A stretch of 64,000 nt of DNA from Athripsodes cinereus (GCA_947579605.1 OX388311.1:32676951-32740950), one strand, 5' to 3'. Shown: positions 9,790-22,487, numbered from the stretch's first letter. Notes: a model not told the origin generated them from the sequence alone. Made by a program: numbers and translations.

Positions 9790-11945
9790 TCATATTTGTG
9801 TTCTTTTCTGCACCTTCATACAAAAAAAAACATATTAGAATATTAGGAGTTGGTAGACATATAACACAATACATTTTTACGAAAGCTTCTGTTCATTTCT
9901 ATTACATGTTTAGTTAATCAAAGCCTCAAGCAATTCATAAACATGTAAATTAAAATAATGAAATAATAATTAAAAGTACGGAATAATGAAATAAATATCA
10001 TTCTATACTCGTACATAATTATGTCATAAGTTATTTCCTCTAGATCAGGTCCTTTATTTACTTATACAGGATATGAGTAAACTTGGACATAAGGTTTCGT
10101 GTGAAAAACATTCTGTTGCCAAAGAGAATGGAATCAAGTCGTGGAAATTACATTTTCTTTTAAAACTGGTTGATTTCAAAACCCTGAGATTCCTGAAAAT
10201 ATAACATTTTCAACCATATATTGTACAAAGGATTCTATATACTCCTGTAAATTTAATTGTAAAACTGGAAATACATTTTTGTTTTATTTATACAAAAATA
10301 CAGTGAACACTATGTAGGCAGGGTATATATATTTTGCCTTTACGGTACAAATTTGCATTCAAAGTCATCCAAAACATAATTCGTCCTTAATATAATAATC
10401 ACTGTCAATAAAATTTATCTTCGCGCATATTTATTTATTCGTTTTTTGTGGGATAAACAATCATTACAGAAAATAATAACAAACAATATAACATAGAATA
10501 TGGATCAAAAGAGTCCCCTTATTTTACCACAATACAAAGAATAAGAGCGACCAATATAACATACACATCAATGAAACCCATGAGTCAGACTCAAAAATAA
10601 CCAATCCCATGAATATAAAATTTTCATCATCATCTCCGTCGCGTCGGTCCCTCTGTATATTACTTGTATTTAATTTGAATGCATTTCTCTATAAAATTGC
10701 TTGTATTGTGATCAATGTATCAGTAAAGAATTAATAAATAAATATATTTTAGGCAGTGAAAATAGCAGTACCTTATTGTATAAATAATCATAAAACAGGG
10801 AAAAAATCTATATAAATAAATCAATACAAAAAACATAAAAGACAGAGAATGTTTGTGTCAGACCTATGCATACAAATTCTTGTAATGTCAAGTAGGTAGA
10901 TATTTTAGTATTTTATCCTTGATTCCCATGAATGAATTGTGCCATCCCTATGGGTAGGTATCTATCATATATGTGCAGGCTCACAATAATAACATATTGT
11001 AGTTATGTATGAATTTGATTATTATACAAGCAACACGTAATAATATTATTTTATTATTTTAGTCTATGGTTAGATTCCGGTTGGGATACGCGGGGAATGC
11101 AACAGGCAGAATACGACATCCGATGTTTACTACGGTTAACTATCAACTTCATTCACAGCCTGAAGTTTAGTCACGATGAAAATTGTGAAAAAAATGTTTG
11201 TTCTGATTTGTAAAAAATAAGATCGAATCGTAAACGAATTAGATTTTAACAAAATTACGATCTTAAAATTTATTTGTGAATAGTTATAGTTAATAAATGT
11301 ACTGTTATCATCAGTAATGTGTAATAACCATTGCTCAAAATCAAAATAAAAAATATTTGCACTAATAAATTAATATATCTAATAAATATGCAGTTGTTTT
11401 GTGAAGTGAAATTATTTATCTTATCTGTTTTGACCGTTGATAAACAAATAAGCCAATTTTGAAGAATAAGTTGGCTACAATCTAACTTATATAATTATTA
11501 TACATGAGAGCTTATTATTTATACAATTTTATGATGATCATAAAACAGTGATCATAAGGATTCTCCATTATTATTGAAGCCTTTAAAAAGGCGTGACAAG
11601 GTAAGTTATTATCGTTGAAATTGATATTAACATTAATTTATGATTAGACAAGAAAATGTATTTTTGAAATGGGTTTGTTACAATATTTTTTAGAGAACAA
11701 TATTCTACTTAAAAGGAAAACACTTCATAAGAATCTTGAATATTCTGCAAATCGCTTATTTTTTTTTCAGTTAGGTAGGTTAATAGTTAGGTAGGATTTC
11801 GTCATTTTTTGTCGAAATTTTACATGGCGAATTGATTTTTTATGAAACTATCGCCACAAAATTTCTGATGAAACATTTTTTTGGTTTACAGATTTACAGA
11901 CATGCTTACCCATACCTAATATAAGATAAGTTTCTTCTGTGTATT
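9790..11945. other. AT-rich intron DNA with little content
   Basis: Apart from the LINE tail at 10640-10745 I see no gene or repeat. Confidence 0.55.
10640..10745 (+). repeat. LINE 3' UTR tail ('gaagagatcgc' family, 3' part)
   Basis: tttaatttgaatgcatttct, gatcaatgtatcagtaaaga and a taataaataaat end match 62190-62260. Confidence 0.55.
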
Positions 11946-13999
11946 AAATCACGATGTCCCTTATAAATGGGATAGCCAGTGGAGTAACCACATGTAATAA
12001 ACATACAAGTTGTAATAACAAATTCAAAATCAGAAATGTGGTTTAAACCAGTGGTGTGTTTCCCACACAAGCGAAAATCTCTGAATGCCAACAATGACGT
12101 GTTATTTATACATGCTAAAAATATCGTGAATTGTGTTGAATTCATTTGCAAAAATATGAAGAGGTGATTTATCTCTAAGCTAAATTGAAAATTTAGCATC
12201 TAAAATTTTAAAATTGAAATATTGGATATTTTCTTATCCTTTTTCAAAATGTGAAAGAAGCATGAAACATAAAGACCACTGCTTAAAATGACTTGGGACA
12301 AACCGTGGATGAATCGCCTTGATGTCTTTGTATCCCGTCAAGCCAATAAAGAAGTTTTCTTCTCTATACTCTGTAAAATAATAAGCTAGTTTAGATTTCT
12401 CGTGATGCATGGTGGATGCACCAAACATGATACGTCTGCTCATATTACTTGTAATGGAATAACCAGTAAACAGAGTTATAATATAATATTAGTATGGCTG
12501 TATCCTATAAGTAACGAATATAATATTCTGTACATACATACATTGGGACACCATGCGTGAAGGGCACTTCCGTACCTAACTTAATGCTCTCCACGGTGCG
12601 TCCCGACAGAGAGGACAGTACAGGGGTCACCAATTTGTAATGAATTGCTTGATAAAAATAAGAAAAAAACATTTGAAAATAACTGTTTTAGGAAGATATT
12701 GGATATCGGATAGTATGAGCAATATTTTATTTTTATTTATTTATTTTATTTATACATCAGAAAAGGTACACTGGCGGTTGACATTTAAGATTAACAAATA
12801 CCATTTACACAATTATATAAGTAAATAAACACATAAAACCAAAAAATAAAAACATTAACACAGTGCAAATTAATAAAATCGATACATTATAAAACCCCAT
12901 TAGTGAGCATGTTACAAAATATGTATATATGTAACTGTGCGCTAACTCATGAAGGCTCTGTAATACAGGAGGTTTGGTCCTATATTCATGGTCCTAGCTG
13001 GAACGTTTTAAGAATTTCCAATTATAATTAATCCAGTACTGAAGGACTGGAGAGAGTTAAAAGGAAAAAGAAATTGACACCCAAACGGATAAATAGGAAT
13101 CTTTGGGCTCCTGTAATATTCGGGAAAAGATATTATAAATGGCCAAAACGAGAACTAATTCTTTCACCAAACATCATTTCTATAACAATGATATCAGAAT
13201 GTGAAGATGACCATTGTTATTCTAAATAGAGAAGGGAAAATTTTATGCTGTGCTGCCAGAAAGAGCGTCGATCACAATTTCACTATCCTTTCTTTAAAAA
13301 AATATATTTAAAGCCATCAGCTTTCCACAACATTGCGTACCCCTGTCCGTCACATGGCATCGCACATAATATGCCAGTTTTTTTTTTAATAATGAGAAAA
13401 TAAAACAGAACATGTATGTATAGTAGGCGTGTTGATAGTTGTGAATATGTGAATACAGTAAAATAATAAATTAAAATGTGCTAATTAGATGGATATAGGT
13501 AAATAAGTTGTAATCATTACCTTGAATGTAAAGCAGGGAATCATAAGTAATACCTATGCACTGCACTGTATTATTTATGTAAATAGAGAAACTACCAAAT
13601 ATGTCAATGGCAAATAAGTATGTAATTTGATAGCCGTATAACTTTTTCTGTTTTGTTTTTCTTTTACTTGTGAACTGTGAAATGGAAACCTCTTTTAAAT
13701 TTCTCTTTATCTTTACATATACATACTTTGAATTCTAGTTCTCTGAAAAGAAACATATTTATTTTGCATTAAAATTAATAGTTTTTTTACAGGTAGGTAC
13801 AATGTACAATTCATTATAGATCGTGCCAAATAGGTATAATTATGTTCAGGCATCTTATTGCTCCATTTTTGCTGTATTTTCGAATGTTAGAATGTTATTA
13901 TATTTTAATGTTATTACAAAGGTTAATGATAGAAGTGTTTTAACTAAAACAATAACAAAATATACGATGAGTAGAATAGAATATTGACAAAAAAGATAT
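11946..13999. other. AT-rich intron DNA; unassigned
   Basis: Contains short minus-strand ORFs at 11906-12199 and 12234-12443 without recognisable motifs, a Rep-1-like trace (11960-12020), LINE-tail-like TTTA runs at 12728, and the decayed LINE-B listed separately. Confidence 0.45.
12985..13275 (+). repeat. Heavily decayed LINE-B remnant
   Basis: atggtcctagctggaacgtt, ctataacaatgatatcagaa and tatgctgtgctgccagaaag fit the LINE-B order at low identity. Confidence 0.4.
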
Positions 14000-14003
14000 T
14001 TTC

Positions 14004-14275
14004 TTCTTTGAAGACCTATTTTGTGCCTTGAGGAACTCCTGCCACAACATCAGGCACCCAGGACTACTCATCGCCATCGCGGAGGGTAAGACCGAGGGGA
14101 CAAATGGCAGAGGCCGACCAAGAGACGCGTATATGGACCAATTGAAGAGGGACATGAACTGTGGCTCATACATACGTAGAACTGAAAAGACTGGCTGAGA
14201 ATAGAGACGAATGGAGAAGAAAGACCAAACTCGTTGCAGACCAATCCAATGTATTGTTACTCATTATATGAGGAA
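14004..14275 (+). pseudogene. LINE-A (RTE-like) ORF C-terminus
   Basis: The frame reads ALRNSCHNIRHPGLLIAIAE, then GRGRPRDAYMDQLKRDMNCG and, after a frame shift, WRRKTKLVADQSN. This is the usual end of RTE-like polyproteins. Confidence 0.75.
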
Positions 14276-14841
14276 CTCCCGTCACTAGAATTTCTATCAC
14301 GTAGAAATTCGGGATAAAAAATGCAGAAATTAAAATTTTCTTTGGAATCTTCCAAAAAATTATTTTTAATTATTTTGAGGTTAAATTGACTGGTTATCTG
14401 TGACATAGTTATCCTTGGATAGTTTACCTGCACTAATAAAAGGTTAATTATGTATTATCAATATGACATCAATTCATATTATGAATGCATTGTTGATATC
14501 GCATTGACGTTTGCGGGTAAATTATTATTTCTGCCAATTATAAAGGTTGATATACATTAAGTACTTCAATATGCATCAGTAACGGTTTAATTAGCGGATA
14601 TCACTCAGGTAGGAATTTATTTATAGAATACCTGAAGTAGGTAATCAAATCTATAAAAAAGTAAAGGTACAGTATTGAGCATAAATCCCTTATCATAGGT
14701 ATTAAGTATTAATCAACGTTAGTTAAATAATAATTGTATCGGTCGTTGGCACATCATAATATTTCATATTTGTATCTTTGTATCTTATATCTGAATGTTG
14801 GTACTATAGATTTTAATTCGAATGTTGGATGTGCCTCCAAC

Positions 14842-14872
14842 GTTTCAGTCCACATGCTGGGGCCATCATCAG
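14842..14872 (-). ncRNA. Hammerhead-like motif in a Penelope-like fragment (decayed)
   Basis: On the minus strand: CTGATGA, T, GGCCC-CAGCATGT-GGACT, GAAAC. The CTGANGA and GAAA boxes and the CAGCAYGT loop are shared with 39286 and 45258; stem II is broken here. The flank ccagcatgtggactgaaacg is typical of Penelope-like element ends in insects. Confidence 0.4.
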
Positions 14873-14889
14873 GGATTATTAGTCAGTAT

Positions 14890-15940
14890 TAATTCTTCTA
14901 CATCTTTTACCTGAATACCCCAGTATGTAGACCGAAATTTCTAATGAAAATTCCAAATTCATGCATTCCCAAAGAAGAAAAATTCTCACCACTCTTTTTT
15001 CCCTCATATAGTAGTGTACCTGCCTCTCGGTTTAGCCACTAACTGTGTTTTAGTCATAATCTTTTCTGCGCCATTTCGTCATTTTCTTACGTATTTATGA
15101 CCACCTCCACAAAATCGCTAAAAACATTCCAGAGGCTAGAACTTTCCAGCATTTTGCCTATTATATTTTCCGGCTCAAGGGTCATTTTTAGTATTTACTT
15201 AGCTTCTGTTTGCCCCCTTTTCCATCTCCAGCACCGAAATATAGAATGATCATCTTCGTCGGATTTTCCGTATTACATGCAGTCTTCTTGCACCCTTCAA
15301 GAACTTAAGACGCCATGTCCGAATATGGACAAGAGAATAAGTCTATTCAGTCAAATATTATCTATGTACATGCTTTTTGATGTTATCATTATAGGTAAAA
15401 TAATTAATTACATAACGTGGTTTGTTGTCGTCAGTGAATACCATACCTTGATTCTGGAACGGGTATTATGCTTAGCAACAGTGTTATACTTATCCACACT
15501 ATGTATGTATGTCCACAATACCTACAATTATAACAACAAGCTGTATATGGTAGCACAATGCTTACCACTTTTTACGTAGAAAATAGGAAAACAAGTTTTC
15601 CTCTGTTTTTCAAGGTTCTGTATTCTTATTAATATAAAGTATCAGTAAGTAGTATCATAATGCGAATATAAATAAATTTATGAAGCTACTTCGAAGCTTA
15701 TTAAATAATATTTGTAAGCATAATAATTGGTAACAGGCGCATGGCACTGACTCGTTCTGAATTTAATAAACGGAAACAATTAATTAAGTATTTATTAAAA
15801 ATCATTTAATAATATTGTGAAATACTTGAAAAGAGACTGATGCACTTTGTATTTTTGCTAAGCGGAGGAATTTGGGCCAACAGTTTTTTCGACCTCTTGA
15901 GTATTTACCCTGTTTGTGTTATCGTTTACAGTTTAATTTG
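14890..15940. other. Unassigned intron DNA
   Basis: Slightly less AT-rich at 14890-15300. A 100-codon + ORF (15277-15579) has no motif and looks random. Confidence 0.5.
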
Positions 15941-15947
15941 AGTTTAT

Positions 15948-16112
15948 CAGTGGCCTGGAGGTAGAGTCTTGGTCTCATGTACAAGAGGTGCGCGGTTCGA
16001 ACTCAGGTGCCAGTAAACTCCACCCTTCACGACATAAGATTTTAGATTACTTGGAAAGGTGTATAATGTAGTATTAGGGTTTATTACAAAATCCCAGATC
16101 CATCTTTTTTTT
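15948..16112 (+). repeat. SINE-A, degraded full copy
   Basis: The A-box region (gtggcctggaggtagagtct), a mutated B box (ggttcgaactcag), the body and the caaaatcccagatcc 3' hairpin are all recognisable but diverged. The 103-codon minus-strand ORF here is a shadow. Confidence 0.75.
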
Positions 16113-16949
16113 AAAATAACATAGGTATCTGCTTCTTTAAGCGTTATATCAGAATGTAAAGTAAACGTCAACATCAAGGCGACCAACATGATACTTAGAA
16201 AATAAGAAAATAAGAACAATGCCCATATCATATTTTTAAAACGATGTCGGTGATTCAATAGATACCTATGTATGGATTCGTTTAAAGCTTACATAATGTA
16301 CAAGTGCATTGTCTTCCATGGAGTCGTGATCATTCTAAGAAGGAAGTTTGTCCTATTGTCCTTTCGATATAATAATAATTATGTAATATTTCTCCTGGCG
16401 CAACAGGAAATACAAAATGCTAAGCACTGCTAAAATACTCCAACGGAATACTAATGACATTAATAAGAGTGGATGCGTCAGGTGACCAGGACTACAACAA
16501 TGAAAACAATTCAAGGTACCTACCTACTAACTTTGGTGATAGTGGATATATTGTGTGAGATATTAGAGAAACAATAGGTCATCGCCTTTTATTAGTCAGG
16601 AATTAAATATTATATTTACATCACTAGATGCTAATGAAGATCTTTCTGAAAACAATTGTTTATTAAATTTCATGAACATCATCGTCTAAATATTAAATTC
16701 TCACATAGTTTGTAAATAATATGGTCATTCTACTCAAAGATAAACACTGAGATTATTAAAAAGAAGACTAAATGAGATAGAAAAAGCGGACTAGTTCGGC
16801 CTAAGAATGGTAGGCCGAGTAGAAAGAGGCTAGTTGTGAAATCTGCCTCTTGCAAAGGCCTCTGCCTTTATTCGGATTTCGAACACTGGTTATCGTCTGG
16901 GCGAATCATCAACATCAACATCCATCTAGATCAGTTAATTACATTACAA

Positions 16950-17130
16950 TACTAAGATCTTTGGAAGCTGTGGGAAAGGGTAGAAGACCGGTGGGCCGCC
17001 CTAGAAGAAGCTGGCAAGGGCAGGTGTCAAACTTGTGTGTTTAAAGGCTTGGTTTGGAGTGGCCAGAGGTCCTGGAATCGGTGGTGGACAGGGATCTCTG
17101 GAGGAGGTACCTAGGGAAGGAAGAAGATGT
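16950..17130 (+). pseudogene. LINE-C ORF C-terminus
   Basis: GKGRRPVGRPRRSW, then in shifted frame LGLEWPEVLESVVDRDLWRR and YLGKEED, the common end of an insect LINE group. Confidence 0.65.
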
Positions 17131-17459
17131 ATGTATGTACATTACAATAGTAACATTTGTAAAATTTATTGTTTTTTTGTAAATTTATTTAGATATTTTA
17201 TTGACCATTAACTATTGCGTAATTAATGCATCATTGTACGATAAAGAATGCTGGTTACATAAATGGAATGTAAGAACGGTCAAAACCAAAGCCATGAACA
17301 AATCCGAACACGGAACAGATAACCAATTTGAGAATGTTTTGTTTGTGATTGTCATTGTTGCCATATAAAATATTTATCGTATCGTATAAGTACACTATGC
17401 GAGGATTGCAGGAGTATAAATATTTACCTGCGTAGGTATATCCTGTGTCAATTTCTCAA

Positions 17460-17808
17460 ATCCTGTGTTTTTTCTTCTACCGGCTAAAACCCCTCCTCTT
17501 CCTTTGCAGCTTGGTTCCTACCTTTCGGTCTACCCAAACTGCAAACTTTGACATATTATTCCTCCATTTGCAGTCGCCTTTCATCCCTTTCTTTCTGGGC
17601 TATTATCTCTTCCATGTAACTGCCCACCCTACTCCATATGGGGATTGCAGCATTGACTTTATCATGGAATCGGCATCGAAACGGCCTATCTGGGTTATCA
17701 AGGTCTCCCGTTGTTCTTGCCATCTCGTACACGTAAACAAGGTATGTTCAGGGTCATCCGTTTCAGGTACTACTACTGCTATGATAAACCACCACGCATA
17801 TTCCACAA
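17460..17808 (-). pseudogene. R1-like LINE ORF C-terminus
   Basis: PETDDPEHTLFTCTRWQEQR, then ETLITQIGRFDAD and MLQSPYG form the R1-type zinc-knuckle-like end (H-x4-C-x-x-W). It continues after a shift into basic residues (GVLAGRRKNTG). Confidence 0.7.
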
Positions 17809-17930
17809 GTGGGGTAGCCAGCGGACTAACTGCTTGTAATAAACGTGTATATTATCCTCTCAGTACCAATTAAAAGATAAGCCATTCAGGATGGGCGGCA
17901 TGAACACTCAAAAATTTACAGAAAATTAAA
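17791..17930 (-). repeat. Rep-1 copy
   Basis: ttccacaagtggggtagcca, agcggactaactgcttgtaa and cattcaggatgggcggcatg. Confidence 0.7.
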
Positions 17931-17984
17931 AAAAAAACTGCATATTTTCATTACAAAATACTGTAGTACTATACTATACCCTCA

Positions 17985-18112
17985 CGCCGTATCCCAGATG
18001 GGGTAGGCAGAGATAACGGAACACCATGTTGATATATCCTTACATACTTCTTTTGCTTCCTCTACATTCATCCAGATTGTCATACATGCACGCCGATTCC
18101 TCTCACTCATGC
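17985..18112 (-). repeat. LINE-E 3' end, minus copy
   Basis: The reverse complement reads agaggaatcggcgtgcatgt, gaatgtagaggaagcaaaag and ggatacggcgtgagggtata. It is head to head with the plus copy that starts at 18116. Confidence 0.7.
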
Positions 18113-18115
18113 GAC

Positions 18116-18400
18116 CTCTTACTTATTGCGTGATAGAATGAGGAATGAAGTTATCAGTAGAATAAGTGGATGTGAGAGGAGTGTTGTTGATAGAATGCGT
18201 GTAAATAAATTGAAATGGTTTGGTAATGTGGAACGAATGGAAGGGGAAAGAATGACAAATAAGAAATACTTGGAAGAAAGGGTGTGAGGAAGCGCGGGCA
18301 TCCGAGAACTACGTGGCTTGACCACGTGGATCAAATTCTCAAGAACGGTTGCGTGTTAAGTAAGAGGAATCGGCGTTCATGTATGAGAAACATTACAAAA
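18116..18400 (+). pseudogene. LINE-E ORF C-terminal remnant
   Basis: The frame reads MRVNKLKWFGNVERMEGERM, then after shifts IRELRGLTTW and the gtaagaggaatcggcgttca end. This fits the LKWFGHVERMxxERM group of LINE C-termini. Confidence 0.72.
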
Positions 18401-18699
18401 TAGTTGTGCTTTAATATTATATTTTCGTCTAATTAATATCAACTGTACACAGTATTGTGGTAATCGACAGAGAACCGAACACCTTTCTCCAAAATACACA
18501 CCACGTAAACGCAGAAGTAGGTACAGTAGTATTGGGTACTCGGGCAGTATTATAATTGTCGCAATAATTCTAAGTCCTTGACACACACTACCGCGGCGTT
18601 CATTCACCGCTTGGATGGCTGTAGTTCTTGTTATGATACGTATGTAGCTGCTAGCTAACTGCCTAGTGAGCTATTTTTACCAAAACAAGACAACGATTT

Positions 18700-19015
18700 T
18701 TTATTTCATTTTATTTATTCATTTTTACAATATTCATACATGTTTACAAACGTAATAAGTTCTGATATTCATTTATTCATATAATCGCATAAACGGCTAA
18801 CGATTTTTACATAAACTCGTACATCACACATAATAAAAAAAAATCACAAATGTCTCACTAAATCAAAGCATTTACCCACAAACTACATAAACAGTGACAT
18901 TACAATAATTCATTTACTTATATTTTTTTCATTTTGCACATAACAAAATCATCAAAACAAATTAAGTAAGTACATTAAAAAAATATGATGATACCTATGC
19001 AGTGGCGAGATTTAT
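18700..19015 (-). repeat. LINE tail in reverse ('gatatgcagtggcgag' family)
   Basis: ttttatttattcatttttac at the left and cctatgcagtggcgagattt at the right, with a diverged middle. Confidence 0.5.
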
Positions 19016-19055
19016 TATTATTCGACAACGGTCTTGCAGGGTTAGCTACTCTTAA

Positions 19056-19776
19056 GGGGCCCCTTTAGCAAAAACGATAAAACATTCAATTTTCAACAAG
19101 TTTGGTACACAAACTCTCAAAACTTGTTGACCCTCCGAACATTTTGGTCTGATAAAATATGAAAACAAATATTATTTACCAATATCAAACTTTAACTTTA
19201 AAAAAAAACTCGATTTAAGCTTCATAGTATTCGTTTATAAAAAAGCATATTTCTAAAAATCGAATTCGGGGGTGTGTTTGGTACATAAATGCACGAGAAT
19301 CCTACAAATTTTCATATATTTATTTTAATATTGAGAATATTTAGATAATTATTACAATTATAGAACAAAAAAAATCTATTTTTCTTTGTTTTTTTCATGG
19401 ATATTAACCGACTTAAAAAATATTTTTTTTGATAAAATTTCTCATAGTTTGAAACCAAAAATCACCACATGAAGTCAACTTTTTGTATACTAAAAAAAGT
19501 TTGCTAAAATCTGTAGTATTTATATGCTTGACAGGATGAATAAAAAATATATATATTTTACAAATAATTTGTATTTTGATATAACAAAGAGTACCTAAAT
19601 AAATCTCGTCAGTCTACGATTTATTTATTTTTCAGTAAAAAACTAATATTGGTAATAAATATTTGATTTTTTATTTTATCAAATCGATATATTCGCAAGG
19701 GTCAACAATTTTTGGCAGTTTTTCTATCAAATTTGTTGAAAATAGAATATTTTACCGTTTTTGCTAAACGGGGCCC
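19056..19776. mobile_element. TTAA-flanked element with ~78 bp inverted repeats (piggyBac-like MITE)
   Basis: TTAA lies on both sides (19052-19055, 19777-19780). The left end GGGGCCCCTTTAGCAAAAAC mirrors the right end GTTTTTGCTAAACGGGGCCC, and similarity extends to 'ttgttgaccct' about 78 bp in, at roughly 80% identity by eye. TTAA targets fit piggyBac. There is no transposase; the inside is AT-rich. Confidence 0.75.
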
Positions 19777-19780
19777 TTAA

Positions 19781-19875
19781 CACAATCTAAATACGATATT
19801 AATATTGTCTTGATCTTAATCACACGATGCGCGGAGGGACTATAGTCAATAATACCGCGCTACCGCGAGATATGC
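19781..19875. repeat. Left half of the 44458 MITE family
   Basis: cacaatctaaatacgatatt, then gactatagtcaataataccg. It abuts the TTAA element and then the LINE-D remnant. Confidence 0.55.
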
Positions 19876-19879
19876 CGCG

Positions 19880-20135
19880 GGCAAAGTGTTCAGTAAAAAC
19901 ATTTACTAATTTGCTGGACATGATAATCAGAGCCAAGAAGTTCAGGTTTACAACAGGGCTTTTTGTGTCATGGGATCCGTCATCTACTTGAATCGACTCC
20001 CCGAAGACATCCCCAAAAATTGCCCCCAACTTATAACAACGTTCAGGAGCAAACTGAAGACATCGATCTTCGAACAGAGTTTTTCGCGCCCTTGAGATGA
20101 ATAGCTCATCCGTCATTAATTCGATCATTAAATTT
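19880..20135 (+). pseudogene. LINE-D (CR1/L2-like) ORF C-terminus
   Basis: Frames read VIYLNRLPEDIPKNCPQL, ITTFRSKLKTSIFEQSFSRP-stop. The W/L-N-R-L-P ... TFRSKLKTxLF pattern is the CR1/L2-type end. Two more copies occur at 52172 and 54795. Confidence 0.7.
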
Positions 20136-20519
20136 ATGCAGTTGTCTACTGGTTACCCCATTGTGCATTATGCACGATGATGCATAATAATATGGGTTTA
20201 AAATAATATTATGCATACCTTTACCAGGTTATACACTAGTAGCTAGTTAATAATAATTAATATGATGCAAATGAATATGCATGTCCCAACACACGCTTAG
20301 TAATAAATATTCCTCGTATGTATATTACTTATATACTTCTCGATATTGTACTACATTTCTACAAACTTACAGACTACAGCATGTCTAGTTGTTTTATAAT
20401 GTATGGATGGCCAGTATAGTTGTCAGTTGTAAACGAGGTTCTATAAGAGATGGTACAACGAATTAAAATACCTATAGTACCTAGCGCCTACCAATTCTTG
20501 TAGATTATATTGTTAGTAT

Positions 20520-21239
20520 TACTCAACATCGTTCCGATTGCGTACTACTGTAGTGGTCTACATACAATATGCCCCGCTAAAGTTTATATTATCATAACAA
20601 ATCTGAAGGCAGATCAGTGAGGCCTGTGCACTATTGAAAAGTGAACGTAATATTATCATTTGGGTTTTCGCGAGTTTATGCATTGTTGTGTTTGTTATCT
20701 ATCTCACAGTGCAGGTCAACGACGTGTGATTTGATTTATGGTTTTATTTGTTGTATAATAATATTATTATTGTTATTTTAATCGCATTGTTCTATTTTCA
20801 TTGAATTCTGTGTCATTTTCATTTGAATTACCGTAAACAATTTGATTTACAAAGTGAACAAAACATAATAATAGGCAATGTGTATGAATTTCTATGAATT
20901 ATTGACGCTTTTCCATTGATTTTTAATAAAATGTGAAATTTGTTAAAAGTTATTTTTTATAAAATCCTCTGATATTTTATCAAATTCGTGTATTATCATC
21001 AATATGTGACAATACAAAAAAGTTACAAAAGAAAACAGTTACAAAAAGCCTTAATAAAAAAGTTGTGGTGTATTTGTGATCTATTTTACTGATCTTCGAA
21101 TGCAGACAAGATTAGTAGAAGTCTACAAAGGAATCTTACTTCTAACTTACGCCAAGAGTGTGGCCAGGACGCTCCTAATCAAAAGAGTGGAGCGATACAA
21201 AATAGGGAGGAAAAGGAATAAAAGATAACCAAGGTTCTA
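20520..21239 (+). promoter_or_regulatory. Low-repeat block upstream of the small ORF; possible promoter/5' UTR
   Basis: This stretch contains no repeat family seen elsewhere in the window and includes a few less AT-rich patches (around 20535-20570 and 20690-20730). It may hold the promoter and leader of the small membrane ORF. No clear TATA box at a fixed distance was found, so this is inference from position only. Confidence 0.2.
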
Positions 21240-21491
21240 ATGAGCCTTTTATCATACAGCATGGCTTTATTTGGGAGGAACAATATAGAGAGATGGATTG
21301 AGCAGGAGAGTGATCTAAACTTGGATCATCCACAACATGGAGGGACAAAGTTGGTCTTCTTCGTCATCCTCTTCGCTTTCTGCATGATGGAAGTTGTCAT
21401 GTTGAAGATTATCACAACTGAAATGCGAATCAGTCGTGTGGCTTCCAGAACACCGGCTTCTGTTTGGTTTGATGATGATGATATTAGTTGA
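21240..21491 (+). CDS. Small single-pass membrane protein ORF nested in the 31 kb intron
   Basis: This is a single-exon ORF of 83 codons. The first ATG has a weak context (C at -3); the in-frame ATG at 21261 has A at -3 and G at +4, so the likely product is 76 residues starting MALFGRNN. It has an acidic, polar N-terminal part, one hydrophobic helix at about residues 38-58 (LVFFVILFAFCMMEVV with one buried Glu), a basic stretch (residues 56-70) and a terminal DDDD-I-S. Charges suggest N-out/C-in. About 700 bp upstream is low in repeats and could be promoter and 5' UTR. No splice link to the host gene is needed because it has its own stop. I recognise no family; a real micropeptide gene and a chance ORF are both possible. 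Confidence 0.42.
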   Translation: MSLLSYSMALFGRNNIERWIEQESDLNLDHPQHGGTKLVFFVILFAFCMMEVVMLKIITTEMRISRVASRTPASVWFDDDDIS

Positions 21492-22487
21492 ATCAACACA
21501 ATATCTGCAGTGATCTACGTGATGGCACGATCTATATAGATCTCGGATACACGCGTGGAAACACGCATGATATGGAAATTCATTTTCTTATCAAAACAAC
21601 AGTTTAAACAATAATTATTATGCAATTACTTACCAATAATCTACAATACTAGTATTGGTTCAGTAATATTTTTTAGAGGATTCAATTACATGTCTAATTT
21701 TTAAGAAATTCTCTTCACTCTTAACATTGTCAAAATATTCAGTTTATAAAATGTTAATAAAATGACCAACAATTATGTACCCAAAATAATAACTTAAGTT
21801 AATATATTTTATACTCGTACATTATACAACACAATATTAATTTAAAAAAAAGTCAAACTTATACTGTTTAGGGCTTGAGTGCGAAGATTTCTTTCTGTTT
21901 TCTTCTTATCATTCATTTATTTATTTATTTTTTGTTAGTTTTCATTGATTTTTTTAATCATTTCTCTATTTTATGTTTGAATGAGTAAAATCCTGATCAC
22001 TCGTAAACGAGTGGATGGCCTTGAAATATAGAATAGAATAAAATAGAATGAGTAAAATGGTAGGTCATTCAATTGATTGTTTTGATGTACTGGTAACCAG
22101 TGCAAATATTTGTTTTTTCTTTTATTTTTTTTATTTTTAATAATGCTTATATTTTTTGACCGAATTTAGGCACTAAACATTTTCAAGCCAATAAAAAAAA
22201 TTGCTTATGATACTAGAATATTCTCATAAAAAGGAAAACCGTAATAAATAAAAAAAAAATTAAAAAAAAACCTTAAAAATTAAATTTTGATCACGTTGAT
22301 AAGGTGTTTTTGTTATAAAACGAGGCTCATTGGATAATTAATTAATATGAAAATTGTATCATTACGAACTCAGTTAGCACGCAGTGTAATATAATTTGCA
22401 TAGTTATTATAAATACGATAATTAATTTGCAGTACACACTCCATAATATTATTCAAAATTATGAAAATTATCATACATGCACTTGAG
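21492..22487. other. AT-rich DNA after the small ORF
   Basis: AATAAA-type sites exist from about 21755 on. A LINE-tail-like piece (cactcgtaaacgagtggatg followed by gccttgaaatatag) lies at 22000-22050. Confidence 0.45.

Noticed and set aside
12234..12443. Minus-strand 69-codon ORF
   Set aside because: Fairly balanced composition but no motif, no clear splice context and no neighbouring exon; could be a relic.
15947..16258. Minus-strand 103-codon ORF
   Set aside because: Antisense to a SINE-A copy.
20160..20215. Palindrome around ttatgcacgatgatgcataa
   Set aside because: Short and AT-rich; no second copy to show it is an element.
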